DNA of 64,000 nt from Pengzhenrongella sicca. Lineage in GTDB: Bacteria; Actinomycetota; Actinomycetes; Actinomycetales; Cellulomonadaceae. The stretch lies in the NCBI RefSeq assembly GCF_017569225.1, contig NZ_CP071868.1:62001-126000 (forward strand), given 5' to 3'. The notes below the pieces were generated by a model, which saw nothing but the letters and a program-made list of their open reading frames with translations, was not told where the DNA came from and made no database searches. Every line of letters begins with the position of its first letter. Position 1 is the stretch's first letter. The position numbers were made by a program, and so were the translations under genes. Positions 1 to 8,579 of the stretch are shown here, in pieces.

Positions 1-90
1 GGCGAGGGTCACGGCGAGCACGAGCAGCGGGACGAGGCCGGCCCGTCGCCGGTGGGTCGGGCGCTGGCCGGTCGCGCGCCTGCCGGTCAT
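1..90 (-). CDS. Partial CDS: N-terminus of a membrane or exported protein (runs off left edge)
   Basis: On the minus strand an ATG at 90 opens a frame that stays open to the window edge (30 codons, no stop). The first 18 residues are rich in Arg, Thr and Gly, with an RRR cluster, and are followed by a hydrophobic stretch beginning LVPLLVLAV. This is what a signal peptide or first membrane segment looks like. The ATG overlaps the TGA of the preceding minus-strand gene in an ATGA, so the two are probably co-transcribed and translationally coupled. The function cannot be told from 30 residues. Confidence 0.6.
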   Translation of the reverse strand, partial: MTGRRATGQRPTHRRRAGLVPLLVLAVTLA

Positions 91-512
91 GCGCTCGCGG
101 GGGTGCCCGGGCCGGTGTTCTCGCGGCCCGGAGTGCGCTTGTCGAGCACGCGCTTGACCACGATGACGGGCAGCAGGAGCGTCGCGATCATGGTCGTGAT
201 CCACACGATGAGGGAGGCGAAAACCCACGTGTCGAACCCGTCGATCGTCAGCCCGTCGGTCACGAAGGACGTGATCAGCAGGGCGACGACGGTCGTCACG
301 AGGCCGATGCCGCCGAGGACGGGCGGCGCGTACCGTTTGGCCAGCATGGCCACGAAGGGGGCGAGGATCGACTGCGCCGCGGCGAACACGACGACCACGG
401 TGACGAAGCCGCTCGTGGTGAGGTTCATGCCGTCGAGCAGGTAGGTCGCGACCAGGAGACCCGCCGCCGCCGAGACGAGCCAGACCGCCAAGCCGAGGAG
501 AAATCGGATCAT
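87..512 (-). CDS. Small four-helix membrane protein, phage-holin-4 (YvlD-like) family
   Basis: A 141-residue protein with four hydrophobic segments (roughly residues 3-23, 30-50, 60-82 and 90-115) and a charged C-terminal tail. Length and topology fit the Phage_holin_4_2/YvlD family of chromosomal membrane proteins. Despite the family name, nothing nearby is phage-like, so lysis is not implied. I chose the ATG at 512 over the GTG at 515 because AAGGGAG sits 6 nt before the ATG. Its stop overlaps the start of the next minus-strand gene, suggesting a two-gene unit. The biological role is unknown. Confidence 0.85.
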   Translation of the reverse strand: MIRFLLGLAVWLVSAAAGLLVATYLLDGMNLTTSGFVTVVVVFAAAQSILAPFVAMLAKRYAPPVLGGIGLVTTVVALLITSFVTDGLTIDGFDTWVFASLIVWITTMIATLLLPVIVVKRVLDKRTPGRENTGPGTPASA

Positions 513-595
513 CACAGGCTCCCTTGGGTGCGGACTCCCCTGACAGCACGGGCCAGCGAGAGCGAGGCGCCACGGTGCGTCTCATTCCGCGCATT

Positions 596-1060
596 TCAGG
601 CTAGCGCGTCGCCCGCACGCTGACCAGGACCCTCCGCCCGGGCGCGCAGCTTGAGGCACAGCCGCTTGAGCTCCGCCTGCTCGGCCGGGCTCAACGCCGT
701 GCCGACCCGCGCCACGATCGACCGGCTGTGCCGGCGGCCGAGCTCGAGCTGGGCCGCACGGCCGTCGGCCGTCAGCCCGACGAGCGTGCCCCGACCGTCG
801 AGAGGATCGCGTTCGCGCCGGACGAGCCCCTCGCCCTCCATGCGCTCGATGAGGCGGCTCAGGCCCGGCTGGCTGAGCCGCACCGTCGCCGCGAGCTCGC
901 CGAGCCGCGCCGTCCCGCCCGGAAACCCGGTCAGCGTGTAGAGCACGTCGTACTCGGCCATGGAGACGCGCTCGCCGCGAAAGTCCTCGGCGAACTCCTT
1001 GATGAGGGTGACGTGGGCGCGCAGCAGCGCCTCCCAGGCATCGACGGCGAGGTGGGTCAT
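596..1060 (-). CDS. MarR-family winged-helix transcriptional regulator
   Basis: A 154-residue protein, the usual size for MarR regulators. The central winged helix is recognisable: a helix ending RLGELAATVRLSQPGLSRLIERME is the helix-turn-helix (about residues 50-75), followed by the wing motif RRERDPLDGRGTLVGLT (about 80-96), which matches the classic DxRxxxxxLT signature. Long helices at both ends would form the dimer interface. The ATG at 1060 is the only good in-frame start. It is divergent from ybaK with about 120 bp between them, so it may control itself or its neighbour. Ligand and targets are not evident. Confidence 0.88.
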   Translation of the reverse strand: MTHLAVDAWEALLRAHVTLIKEFAEDFRGERVSMAEYDVLYTLTGFPGGTARLGELAATVRLSQPGLSRLIERMEGEGLVRRERDPLDGRGTLVGLTADGRAAQLELGRRHSRSIVARVGTALSPAEQAELKRLCLKLRARAEGPGQRAGDALA

Positions 1061-1183
1061 CGGCCCGGCCTGCTCTCGTGGGGGCGGATCCGGGGGAGGG
1101 CGCGGGGTCGATGCGGGTGCATGGAGACAACGGTAGGCCGCCAGTGCCGACCCCGGCCGCCGCGCGAGCCCTAGAGTGCCGGG

Positions 1184-1699
1184 ATGACGGCTGAAGGGAC
1201 GGGCACCGGGGCTGCGGCGCCTGAGGGTGCGGCGCGCGCTGCGGCGGCGCTCGACGCCGCGGGGCTCGGCTACGTGCTGTCCGCGCACGGCCCGGTCTCG
1301 TCCCTCGCCGAGGCAGCGGCGGCGCGGGGGCTCGACCCGAGCGCCATCGTGAAGACGCTCGTGGTGCGCCGGGCGGATGACGACTTCCTCTTCGTGCTCG
1401 TCCCGGGCGACCGGTCGATCTCGTGGCCCAAGCTGCGCGAGCTGCTCGGCGTCGCGCGCCTGTCGATGCCCGACGCCGCGATCGCCAAGGCGGTGACCGG
1501 GTACGCGCGGGGCACGATCACCCCGTTCGGCGCGGCGCGCGCCTGGCCCGTGGTCGCCGACGAGCGCGTGACCGGCCGGCCGGTCTCGATCGGCGCGGGT
1601 GCGCACGGCGTCGCGGCGACGGTCGACGGCACGGAGCTCGTCCGGGTCCTCGGGGCGACCGTCGCGGACGTGACCGAGGCCCTCGCGCCGCCCGCCTGA
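1184..1699 (+). CDS. YbaK/EbsC-family aminoacyl-tRNA deacylase
   Basis: A 171-residue single-domain protein of the YbaK/ProX editing family, which hydrolyses mischarged Cys-tRNA(Pro) or similar in trans. Visible family features are the conserved lysine in AIVKTLVV (Lys57), the central LPGD-like segment (VLVPGDRSI), and the YARGTITPFG and PVSIGAGAHG motifs near the C-terminus. The first 20 residues are low-complexity Gly/Ala. A TAGAGT box at 1172-1177 lies 6 nt before the ATG, so the mRNA is probably leaderless. It stands alone; a 16-bp tandem repeat and the first 110-bp element follow it. Confidence 0.9.
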   Translation: MTAEGTGTGAAAPEGAARAAAALDAAGLGYVLSAHGPVSSLAEAAAARGLDPSAIVKTLVVRRADDDFLFVLVPGDRSISWPKLRELLGVARLSMPDAAIAKAVTGYARGTITPFGAARAWPVVADERVTGRPVSIGAGAHGVAATVDGTELVRVLGATVADVTEALAPPA

Positions 1700-1712
1700 G
1701 CCTGGGGACGAC

Positions 1713-1760
1713 GGGACCCCGGGAAGTCGGGACCCGGGGAAGTCGGGACCCCAGGTAGTC
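1713..1760. repeat. Tandem repeat, 3 x 16 bp, just after ybaK-type gene
   Basis: Three units of GGGACCCCGGGAAGTC with one or a few changes each (1713-1728, 1729-1744, 1745-1760), and a decayed fourth starting at 1761. The array starts 14 nt after the stop of the deacylase gene. Each unit contains a CCCGGG-like dyad, so the RNA could fold. The rest of the 1700-2077 gap holds the 110-bp element at 1813 and the sbcD promoter; I see no gene in it. Confidence 0.8.
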
Positions 1761-1812
1761 GGGCCCCCAGGCCCCCGAGACGTCGACCCGACGCCGAGCG
1801 CGCTTGCGGCGA

Positions 1813-1922
1813 GTGTGGGCAATCTGCTGACGCACCGGCCGGTGTGGGCAATCTGCCGGTTCAGATCGCTCGAGGGGGACCGAAGGACCACATTCGCGTG
1901 CGTGAGAGCCGAACGCCCACAC
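1813..1922. repeat. 110-bp nested-palindrome element, copy 1
   Basis: It starts with GTGTGGGCAATCTGCT and ends with the inverted form GAACGCCCACAC. A second direct motif copy (GTGTGGGCAATCTGCCGG) starts at 1842, and a decayed inverted copy lies around 1883-1895 (ACCGAAGGACCACAT). The length is identical to the copies at 23873 and 55945. The apex hairpin is less well kept here than in the other two. It lies 113 nt after the deacylase stop and about 140 nt before the sbcD promoter. I do not recognise it as a named family. Confidence 0.85.
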
Positions 1923-2077
1923 GCCCGACCCCGCTCGGCCCCGCCCGACGCCGCCCGACCCGGTCCGGGGGCTCCGGGCCGGCCGGGCGGGTCGCTTCCG
2001 GGCTCAATCGACCCGATCCGGGCGTCGCGCGGAGCGCCTCGGCGGAGGTGTCGGTGGTCCGGGCTACCGTCGCAGCC

Positions 2078-3280
2078 ATGCGGCTCTTGCACACCTCCGA
2101 CTGGCACCTCGGCCGGACCCTGCACGGCGTCGACCTGCTCGAGCACCAGGCCGCGCACCTCGAGCACCTCGTCGACGTGACGCGCAGCGAGGGCGTCGAC
2201 GCCGTCCTCGTCGCGGGCGACGTCTACGACCGCGCCGTCCCTCCGGTCGAGGCGGTCGCGCTGTTCTCGGAGACCCTCGCCCGCCTCGCCGAGCACGCCG
2301 TCGTCGTCGTGACCTCGGGCAACCACGACTCGGCGATTCGGCTCGGCTTCGCGGCCGGACTCATGCGCCCGGGCGTGCACCTGCGGACACGGGTGGCCGA
2401 CGTCGCGGCGCCGGTCCTGCTCCCGGGCGCCGGGCGGGCGGGCGGCCCGGACGTGCTCGTCTACGGCCTGCCCTATCTCGACCCGGACGTGGTCCGCCGC
2501 ACGCTCGCCGCCGACCCGGAACAACCGCTCGCCCGCTCGCACGAGGCCGTGACGCGCGCCGCGATGGACCGCGTGCGCGCCGATCTCGCGGCCCGTACGG
2601 CCGTCGCGGCGGCCGCCGGCACCGCTCGCCCGCGGTCGGTGGTGCTCGCGCACGCGTTCGTGCTCGGCGGTGCGGCGTCGGAATCGGAGCGGGACATCCG
2701 CGTCGGCGGTGTCGACCACGTGCCGGCGGGGATCTTCGCCGGGACGGACTACGTCGCGCTCGGGCACCTGCACGGGCCGCAGCGGGTGTCGGGCCCGGCC
2801 GGGACGGTGCTGCGATACTCCGGCTCGCCGCTCGCGTACTCGTTCTCGGAGGTGCACCACGCCAAGTCGAGCGTGCTGGTCGAGATCGGGGCCGGCGGCG
2901 TCGTCGGCGAGCCCGCGCTGATCGCGGCCCCCGTGCCGCGGCGGATCGCCGAGGTGTCCGGGACGCTCGAGCAGCTGCTCGGGCCTGCGGGCGACGGCCA
3001 CGTCGAGGACTGGCTGCGGGTGCTCGTGACCGACCCCGCCCGGCCGGCGGACCTGTACGCCCGCGTCAGGGCACGATTCCCGCACGCACTCGTCGTGCAG
3101 CACCGGCCGCCGGCGGCCGGCGGCGGGTACGAGCACCAGGTGGTGACCTCGGCGCGGGACCCGCTCGAGGTCGCCGCCGAGTTCGTCCGGCACGTCACGG
3201 CGGCCGGGCCGACCGCCGCGGAGGCCGGCGCGCTGCGCGCGGCGCTCGAGCGCGTCGTCGCCCTGGAGCGCAGCGCCTGA
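2078..3280 (+). CDS. sbcD: Exonuclease SbcCD, nuclease subunit SbcD
   Basis: A 400-residue Mre11-type calcineurin-like phosphoesterase, the nuclease of the SbcCD complex that trims DNA hairpins and protein-blocked ends. The metal-binding motifs are all present in order: D8-x-H10 in SDWHLG, GDVYDRA (about 48-54), GNHDS (about 85-89), the LAHAFV histidine (about 192) and GHLHGPQ (about 229-235). The ATG at 2078 follows a TACCGT box (2065-2070) by 7 nt, indicating a leaderless start. Its TGA shares one base with the ATG of sbcC (TGATG), so the subunits are translationally coupled. Its C-terminal part should be the capping and SbcC-binding region. Confidence 0.96.
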   Translation: MRLLHTSDWHLGRTLHGVDLLEHQAAHLEHLVDVTRSEGVDAVLVAGDVYDRAVPPVEAVALFSETLARLAEHAVVVVTSGNHDSAIRLGFAAGLMRPGVHLRTRVADVAAPVLLPGAGRAGGPDVLVYGLPYLDPDVVRRTLAADPEQPLARSHEAVTRAAMDRVRADLAARTAVAAAAGTARPRSVVLAHAFVLGGAASESERDIRVGGVDHVPAGIFAGTDYVALGHLHGPQRVSGPAGTVLRYSGSPLAYSFSEVHHAKSSVLVEIGAGGVVGEPALIAAPVPRRIAEVSGTLEQLLGPAGDGHVEDWLRVLVTDPARPADLYARVRARFPHALVVQHRPPAAGGGYEHQVVTSARDPLEVAAEFVRHVTAAGPTAAEAGALRAALERVVALERSA

Positions 3281-6200
3281 TGCAGCTCCGTTCCCTCACC
3301 CTGCAAGCCCTCGGCCCGTTCGCGGGCAGGTACACGATCGACTTCGAGCAGCTCGGAGCCTCCGGGCTCTACCTGCTCGAGGGCCCCACCGGCGCCGGCA
3401 AGTCCACGCTCATCGACGCGATCGTCTTCGCGCTCTACGGCAAGGTCGCCTCGGCCGACGCGAGCGACGACCGCCTGCGGTCCGGTTACGCCGACGACGC
3501 GACGGAGACGTTCGTCGACCTCGTCTTCGAGACGGGCGCGGGCTGCTACCGGGTGCGCCGCAGCCCCGAGTGGCAGCGGGCGAAGAAGCGCGGGTCCGGC
3601 ACGACGAAACAGCAGGCGACCGTGAAGCTCTGGCGGCTGGCCGGGCCCGACGCAGCGCGGTCCGGGCCCGGAGGCGGCATCGACCCCGACGCGGGCGAGC
3701 TGATCTCCGCCCGGCTGGACGAGGCCGGCCCGGAGATCCAGCGCGCGATCGGACTGGATCGCGCCCAGTTCGTCCAGACGATCGTGCTGCCGCAGGGTGA
3801 GTTCGCGAGCTTCCTGCGCGCAGACCCGGAGCACCGCCGAGGGCTGCTCCAGAAGGTGTTCGGCACCGCCGTCTACGAGAAGGTCCAGGAGCAGCTCGGC
3901 GCGATGCGCGTCGACGCCCAGCGTGCGGTCACCCAGGCGCTCTCCGGCGTGGGGACCGCTGCGGCGCACTTCGTCGGTGCGGCGGGCATCCCCGAGCTTT
4001 CGGGCGACGAGACGCCCGAGAGCGAGCTGGTGGGCGGTGCGCGGATCGGGCTCGCGAGCGGCGCCCAGCTGAGGGCGCTCGCCGACGTCGCCGCCCCGGA
4101 GCTGGTGCTGGCCGTGAGCGCGCACGTCGAGTCCCTGGCGATCGAGGCCGAGCGTGCCGGCGACGCCGAGGCGCGCGCGTCGGCGGCGCTGCGGCTCGCG
4201 CGCGACGTTCTCGACGACACGCGGGCGCTCGGGGAGCTCCTCGCGCGTCGCGAGAAGCTGCGGGCCGAGCGCACCCAGTTCCACGCCAGCGCCGCGACCT
4301 TCGCCGACGGCGTCGCGCGCCGCGACCGCGCCCGGCGGGCGGCTGTCGTGGCGTCGGTGCTCACCGCCGCGCGGCTGGCCGACGGTGCGGCCGAACGCGC
4401 CCGGGAGCAGCTCGCGGGCGCGCGGTCTCGGGTGCCGGCGGCGCTCGCGCGGCTGGATCGCGCCACGCTCGCGACGGCGCGCGACGCGATCGCCGCGCAG
4501 GTCGCGACGCTGCATCGGCTCGAGGCGCTCGAGCGCGGCCTGCCGGCCCGGCGCAAGCGGCTCGCGGCGGACGAGGCGACGTTGTCCGCCGCGGTGGCCG
4601 AGCAGCAGGCGCTCGCCGCCGACGCCGCGGCCCGGCCGCAGCGGCGCCGCGAGCTCGTGGCCGCGGTCGACGCGGCGCAGGAGGTGGCCGCCGACCTGCC
4701 GATGCGCCGGCAGCGCGCCGAGGGGGCCCGCGGCGGGCTCGCCGCCGCCGTCGCGGTGCGCGACCTCGACCGCAGGCTCGCAACGGCGAGCACCGCCGCG
4801 GCGGCCGCGCTCGGGATTGTCACGGCGGCGATCTCGACCGAGGCACGGCTGCGCACGCGCCGGCTCGCGGGCATGGCGGGCGAGCTCGCGGCCGGCCTGT
4901 CCGACGGAGCGCCGTGCCCGGTGTGCGGCGGCCTCGAGCACCCCACGCGGGCCGCGCTCGAGGCCGACCATCCGTCCGCCGCGCAGGTCGAGGCCGCCGA
5001 ACGCGAGCGTGTCGAGGCCGAGAAGGTGTCGGCGCGAGCGAGTGCCCTGGTCGCGACGCTGACGGAACGAACCGCGGGGCAGCGCGAGCTCGCCGGCGAG
5101 CGCACGGTCGCCGAGCACGAGGCCGCCGTCGCCGGGCTGGTCGCGGACGTCGACCGCGCGACGGCTGCCGTGACCGAGGCCGCGACGCTCCGGGCGCAGC
5201 TTGCCGACCACGACGTCGCGAGCGGCGAGCTCCAGGACCGCCGCCACGCCCTCGCGACCTCGATCGCCGCGGCGGTCGCCTCGATCGGGGCGCTGCGGGC
5301 CGAGGTCGCGGCCGCCCAGGACGAGGTCGACGCGGCCCGCGGGAGCTCGCCGTCGGTCGCGGCGCGCGTCGCCGAGCTCTCCGCGCAGGTGCGCGCCTGC
5401 GACGGGTTCGCCGCGGCGCTCGAGGCCGCGGCCCGGGCCGAGGACGACCGGGGCAGGCGCGCCGCCGAGCTGGCGGGCGGCCTCGCGGCCCAGGGCTTCG
5501 CCGACGAGGCGGGGGCGTCGTCGGCGCTGCTGCCGGCGGCGGACCTCGCGCAGCTGGAGAGCACGCTCGCCGCCTACGAGGTCGGACTCGCGCGGGTCGA
5601 GGCGGGCCTGGCGGAACCGGCGCTCGCGGCCCTGGCGGACGACGTCGTGGTCGACCTCGGGCGTGCCCGCGAGGCGCATGCCCGCGCGGAGGCGGTCGCG
5701 GGCGCCGCGGGCCGTGCGGCCGCGCTCGCGGCGAGCTCGGCGTCGTCGGCGGTGACGGCGCGGGCGGCCGTCGAGGCGGCGCTCGCGGCGCACGAGACCG
5801 CGCGCCGGGTCGCGGCGCCAGTGACGCGCATGGCCGACCTCGCCGCGGCGTCGGGCGGCGACAACGCCAAGCGCCTCACGCTCGCGACGTACGTGCTGGT
5901 CAAGCGGTTCGAGGACGTCGTCGCGGCCGCGAACGAGCGACTGCTGTCGATGTCCGACGGGCGGTTCGAGCTGATCCGCAGCGACGAGCGGGAGGACGTC
6001 CGCAGCCGGCGCACCGGCCTGTCGATGAAGGTGATCGACCACCGGATGGACGCCGCGCGCGACCCGCGCACGCTGTCCGGCGGCGAGACCTTCTACGTCT
6101 CGCTCTGCCTCGCGCTCGGGATGGCCGACGTCGTGACCGCGGAGGCCGGCGGCATCGAGCTCGGGACCCTGTTCGTCGATGAGGGCTTCGGGTCGCTCGA

Positions 6201-6369
6201 CCCCGAGACGCTGGAGGCCGTGCTCGTCGTGCTCGGCAAGCTGCGCACGGGGGGGCGGGTGGTCGGCGTCGTCTCGCACGTCGAGGCGCTCAAGCAGGCG
6301 ATCGCGGAACGGATCGAGGTCCGGCGGCTCCCCGCGGGCCCGAGCACGCTGACGGTCCGGGCGGGCTGA
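3280..6369 (+). CDS. sbcC: Exonuclease SbcCD, ATPase subunit SbcC
   Basis: A 1029-residue SMC/Rad50-like ATPase partner of SbcD. The Walker A motif GPTGAGKST is at about residues 35-43. Long Ala/Glu/Arg-rich coiled-coil arms run from about 200 to 870. The zinc hook CPVCG (about 546-550) sits midway between them. The C-terminal lobe has the ABC signature LSGGE (about 932) and the Walker B LFVDEGFGSLD (about 964). All parts of a functional Rad50-type head-coil-hook protein are intact, and length is normal for actinobacteria. It overlaps sbcD by one base and converges on the exonuclease gene 24 nt downstream. Confidence 0.97.
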   Translation: MQLRSLTLQALGPFAGRYTIDFEQLGASGLYLLEGPTGAGKSTLIDAIVFALYGKVASADASDDRLRSGYADDATETFVDLVFETGAGCYRVRRSPEWQRAKKRGSGTTKQQATVKLWRLAGPDAARSGPGGGIDPDAGELISARLDEAGPEIQRAIGLDRAQFVQTIVLPQGEFASFLRADPEHRRGLLQKVFGTAVYEKVQEQLGAMRVDAQRAVTQALSGVGTAAAHFVGAAGIPELSGDETPESELVGGARIGLASGAQLRALADVAAPELVLAVSAHVESLAIEAERAGDAEARASAALRLARDVLDDTRALGELLARREKLRAERTQFHASAATFADGVARRDRARRAAVVASVLTAARLADGAAERAREQLAGARSRVPAALARLDRATLATARDAIAAQVATLHRLEALERGLPARRKRLAADEATLSAAVAEQQALAADAAARPQRRRELVAAVDAAQEVAADLPMRRQRAEGARGGLAAAVAVRDLDRRLATASTAAAAALGIVTAAISTEARLRTRRLAGMAGELAAGLSDGAPCPVCGGLEHPTRAALEADHPSAAQVEAAERERVEAEKVSARASALVATLTERTAGQRELAGERTVAEHEAAVAGLVADVDRATAAVTEAATLRAQLADHDVASGELQDRRHALATSIAAAVASIGALRAEVAAAQDEVDAARGSSPSVAARVAELSAQVRACDGFAAALEAAARAEDDRGRRAAELAGGLAAQGFADEAGASSALLPAADLAQLESTLAAYEVGLARVEAGLAEPALAALADDVVVDLGRAREAHARAEAVAGAAGRAAALAASSASSAVTARAAVEAALAAHETARRVAAPVTRMADLAAASGGDNAKRLTLATYVLVKRFEDVVAAANERLLSMSDGRFELIRSDEREDVRSRRTGLSMKVIDHRMDAARDPRTLSGGETFYVSLCLALGMADVVTAEAGGIELGTLFVDEGFGSLDPETLEAVLVVLGKLRTGGRVVGVVSHVEALKQAIAERIEVRRLPAGPSTLTVRAG

Positions 6370-6393
6370 CCGCTCCCGCCCGACTGACGTCGG

Positions 6394-7095
6394 CTAGCGC
6401 GTGAGCGTGCGCACGGGCTCCGGCGCGCGCGCGGGCGCGGGCGCCGGCATCACGCTCGCGAGGTCGAGCATGCCCTCGAGCTCCCCGCCGCCCAGCCAGG
6501 CCGGCGGCGGTGCGGGCGTGGACCGTGCGGCGACGGGCCAGGGTGCCCGGGCGGCGGCGTCGTGCAGGGCCCGCCACGGCGCCGGGACCGGGCCGTGGCG
6601 CAGGAAGTACTGCAGCAGCCCCGCGGTCGCGCGCGTGTCCCCGAGCGCGGAGTGCGCGTCGAGGTGGTCGACGCCGGCCTGCTCGCAGCATGCGGCGAGC
6701 GTGCGCTGCGGCCCGGGGAGGTGGTCCCGGGCCAGCGCCTGCGTGCACAGGCACCGGTTCGCCTGGAGCGGCACGTCCATGCCGACGGCGTCGAACTCGG
6801 CGTGCAGGAAGCGCGCGTCGAAGGCCACGTTGTGCCCGACGACGAGGCGGCCGGAGAGTAGGTGGGCGAGGTAGCCCGCGATGTCGGCGAACCGCGGCGC
6901 CCGCTCGATGATCGCGGGCGTGATGCCGTGGATGTGCACGGGGCCGACGCCGCGGCCCGGGTTGAGCAGGGTCTCCCACTCGGTCTCGACGCGCCCGGCG
7001 GAGTCGAGGAGCACGACCGCGACCTCGAGGACGCGGTCGCCGGTGGCCGGGGAGAAACCTGTGGTCTCGGTGTCGAGGACCGCATAGCCGGGCAT
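6394..7095 (-). CDS. DnaQ-like 3'-5' exonuclease (DEDDh)
   Basis: A 233-residue protein whose first 175 residues form an RNase-T/DnaQ exonuclease domain. ExoI is LDTETTG (Asp8, Glu10), ExoII is VVGHNVAFDARFL (about 86-98) and ExoIII is HSALGDTRAT, placing it in the DEDDh class with His as general base. The remaining 55 residues are Pro/Ala-rich and look disordered. It could be a polymerase III epsilon-like proofreader or a stand-alone repair or RNA exonuclease; there is no polymerase gene nearby. GAGGA lies 7 nt before the ATG. It converges with sbcC. Confidence 0.9.
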   Translation of the reverse strand: MPGYAVLDTETTGFSPATGDRVLEVAVVLLDSAGRVETEWETLLNPGRGVGPVHIHGITPAIIERAPRFADIAGYLAHLLSGRLVVGHNVAFDARFLHAEFDAVGMDVPLQANRCLCTQALARDHLPGPQRTLAACCEQAGVDHLDAHSALGDTRATAGLLQYFLRHGPVPAPWRALHDAAARAPWPVAARSTPAPPPAWLGGGELEGMLDLASVMPAPAPARAPEPVRTLTR

Positions 7096-7196
7096 GGCGC
7101 GATCCTCGCACCGGACCCCGCCCGCCCAGCGGCCCCACGCCGTACGACGGGCAAGTCCGTGCGCCGGACGATTCGGCCGGGGCTAGCCGCGGCTCG

Positions 7197-8510
7197 TCAG
7201 CGGGTGAGGTCGGCCGCAGTGAGGCTGGCCGCAGTGAGGTCGGCCGGGGTGAGCTCGGTTGGGGTGCGGTCGGCCGCCACCACCCCCGCGACGGCGGCCC
7301 GGCGCCAGGAGCGCGAGACGACCAGGAGCAGAGCCGCGCTGAGGGCGACCATCGTGAACATCACCGCGGACATCGCGAGCACGGGGTCGCCGCCGAGCAG
7401 CCCCGTCAGCGGCGCGACGAGCGCGCCGATCCCGAACTGGAGCGCGCCGAGCAGGGCCGCCGCGCTCCCCGCCCGGTGAGGGTTGGCCGCGAGCGCGATC
7501 GCGGGCGCCGACGGCATCACGAAGCCCGCGGTCGCCAGGACGCCGATCACGAGCGCCGTCACCGGTACCAGCCCGCCGCCCGCAAGGGCCACGATGAGCA
7601 GCGCCGTCGCGAGCACGAGACCGGCCGCGATCGCCGCCGTGAGGATCTGCTCGGGCTCGAAGCGGCCGACCAAGGCCCCGTAGAACTGGCTCGCGATCGT
7701 GATCGCCGCCGCGCCGCCCGCGAAGACGAACCCGAACTGCTGCGCGTCGAGCCCGAAGCCGTCCTGGAACACGAACGTGGACGCCGCGACGTAGGTGAAC
7801 AGAGCGGACATGTAGAACGCCGACAGCAGCGCGAGTCCGAGGAATGGCCGGTCGGTGAGCAGGTCGCGGTACGTGCGGACGGCGGCGCGGGTGCCGCCGG
7901 TGCGCCGTCGCTCGACCGGCAGCGACTCGCGCAGGGTCACGCTGGCGAGCGCGAGCAGCACGGCGCCGACGATCGCGAGGAAGCCGAAGATCATCCGCCA
8001 CGACCCGAACTGCAGCAGCTGCGCGCCGATGGTCGGGGCGAGGATGGGCGCGACCCCGACCACGAGCATGAGTCGCGCTATGACCTTGGAGACCTGGATT
8101 CCGGAGTACTTGTCGCGCACGATCGCGAGCGAGAGCACCATCCCGGCGGCCGCGCTGAAGCCCTGCACGAAGCGCAGCGCCGTGAGCCAGGCGATCGAGT
8201 CGAGCGTCGTCATCGCGGCCGAGACGGCGACGTAGATCGCGAGCGCCGCGAGCAGCGGCCGGCGGCGGCCGTACGCGTCGGAGAGCGACCCGATCAGCAC
8301 CTGCCCGAGGGCGAGACCGGCGAGCGAGGCGGTGAGCGTGAACTGGACCATCGCGGGCGTTGCGGACAGGTCCTGCGCGATCTCCGGGAACGCCGCGAGG
8401 TACGTGTCGAAGGTGAGGGGGCCGATCGCCGTCAGCGCGGAGAGCAGCAGGACGAAGCCGACGCCAATGCGGGTTGGGGTGGTCGGGGCGGGAACGGGTG
8501 ACGGCGGCAT
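7197..8510 (-). CDS. Bcr/CflA-type drug-efflux MFS transporter with C-terminal pentapeptide tail
   Basis: A 437-residue major facilitator protein with twelve predicted membrane segments. The N-terminal half carries LTFDTYLAAFPEIAQDL after helix 1 and the loop 2-3 motif GSLSDAYGRRRPLL, both typical of the Bcr/CflA drug:H+ antiporter branch (bicyclomycin, chloramphenicol and similar substrates). The last 25 residues are unusual: five imperfect pentapeptides (TELTP, ADLTA, ASLTA, ADLTR and a decayed ADRTP) encoded by 15-bp repeats. The substrate cannot be inferred. The Arg/Ser-rich gene lies 69 nt upstream on the same strand and may share its transcript. Confidence 0.87.
   Translation of the reverse strand: MPPSPVPAPTTPTRIGVGFVLLLSALTAIGPLTFDTYLAAFPEIAQDLSATPAMVQFTLTASLAGLALGQVLIGSLSDAYGRRRPLLAALAIYVAVSAAMTTLDSIAWLTALRFVQGFSAAAGMVLSLAIVRDKYSGIQVSKVIARLMLVVGVAPILAPTIGAQLLQFGSWRMIFGFLAIVGAVLLALASVTLRESLPVERRRTGGTRAAVRTYRDLLTDRPFLGLALLSAFYMSALFTYVAASTFVFQDGFGLDAQQFGFVFAGGAAAITIASQFYGALVGRFEPEQILTAAIAAGLVLATALLIVALAGGGLVPVTALVIGVLATAGFVMPSAPAIALAANPHRAGSAAALLGALQFGIGALVAPLTGLLGGDPVLAMSAVMFTMVALSAALLLVVSRSWRRAAVAGVVAADRTPTELTPADLTAASLTAADLTR
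7201..7275. repeat. In-frame tandem repeat, 5 x 15 bp, at the 3' end of the efflux gene
   Basis: Five 15-bp units (7201-7215 through 7261-7275) related to GCAGTGAGGTCGGCC end one codon before the stop of the MFS gene. They encode A-D/S-L-T-x pentapeptides, which match the A(D/N)Lxx rule of pentapeptide-repeat proteins. Five units are too few for a stable beta-helix, so this may be only a slippage-driven tail. Confidence 0.8.
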
Positions 8511-8579
8511 CTCATCGGAACCACCGCCGAGGCCCCGGTTCTTCCCCCGCGTCCAGATCGTGGACAGCGCCCGGTGTCA

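Noticed and set aside
87-512. Prophage remnant suggested by a holin-family protein
   Set aside because: The family is chromosomal and widespread; no lysin, integrase, capsid or tail genes or att sites are nearby.
2749-6279. Minus-strand open frame of 1176 codons opposite sbcC
   Set aside because: Antisense of an unmistakable sbcC with all motifs; composition is Arg/His/Pro-rich and without a family match.
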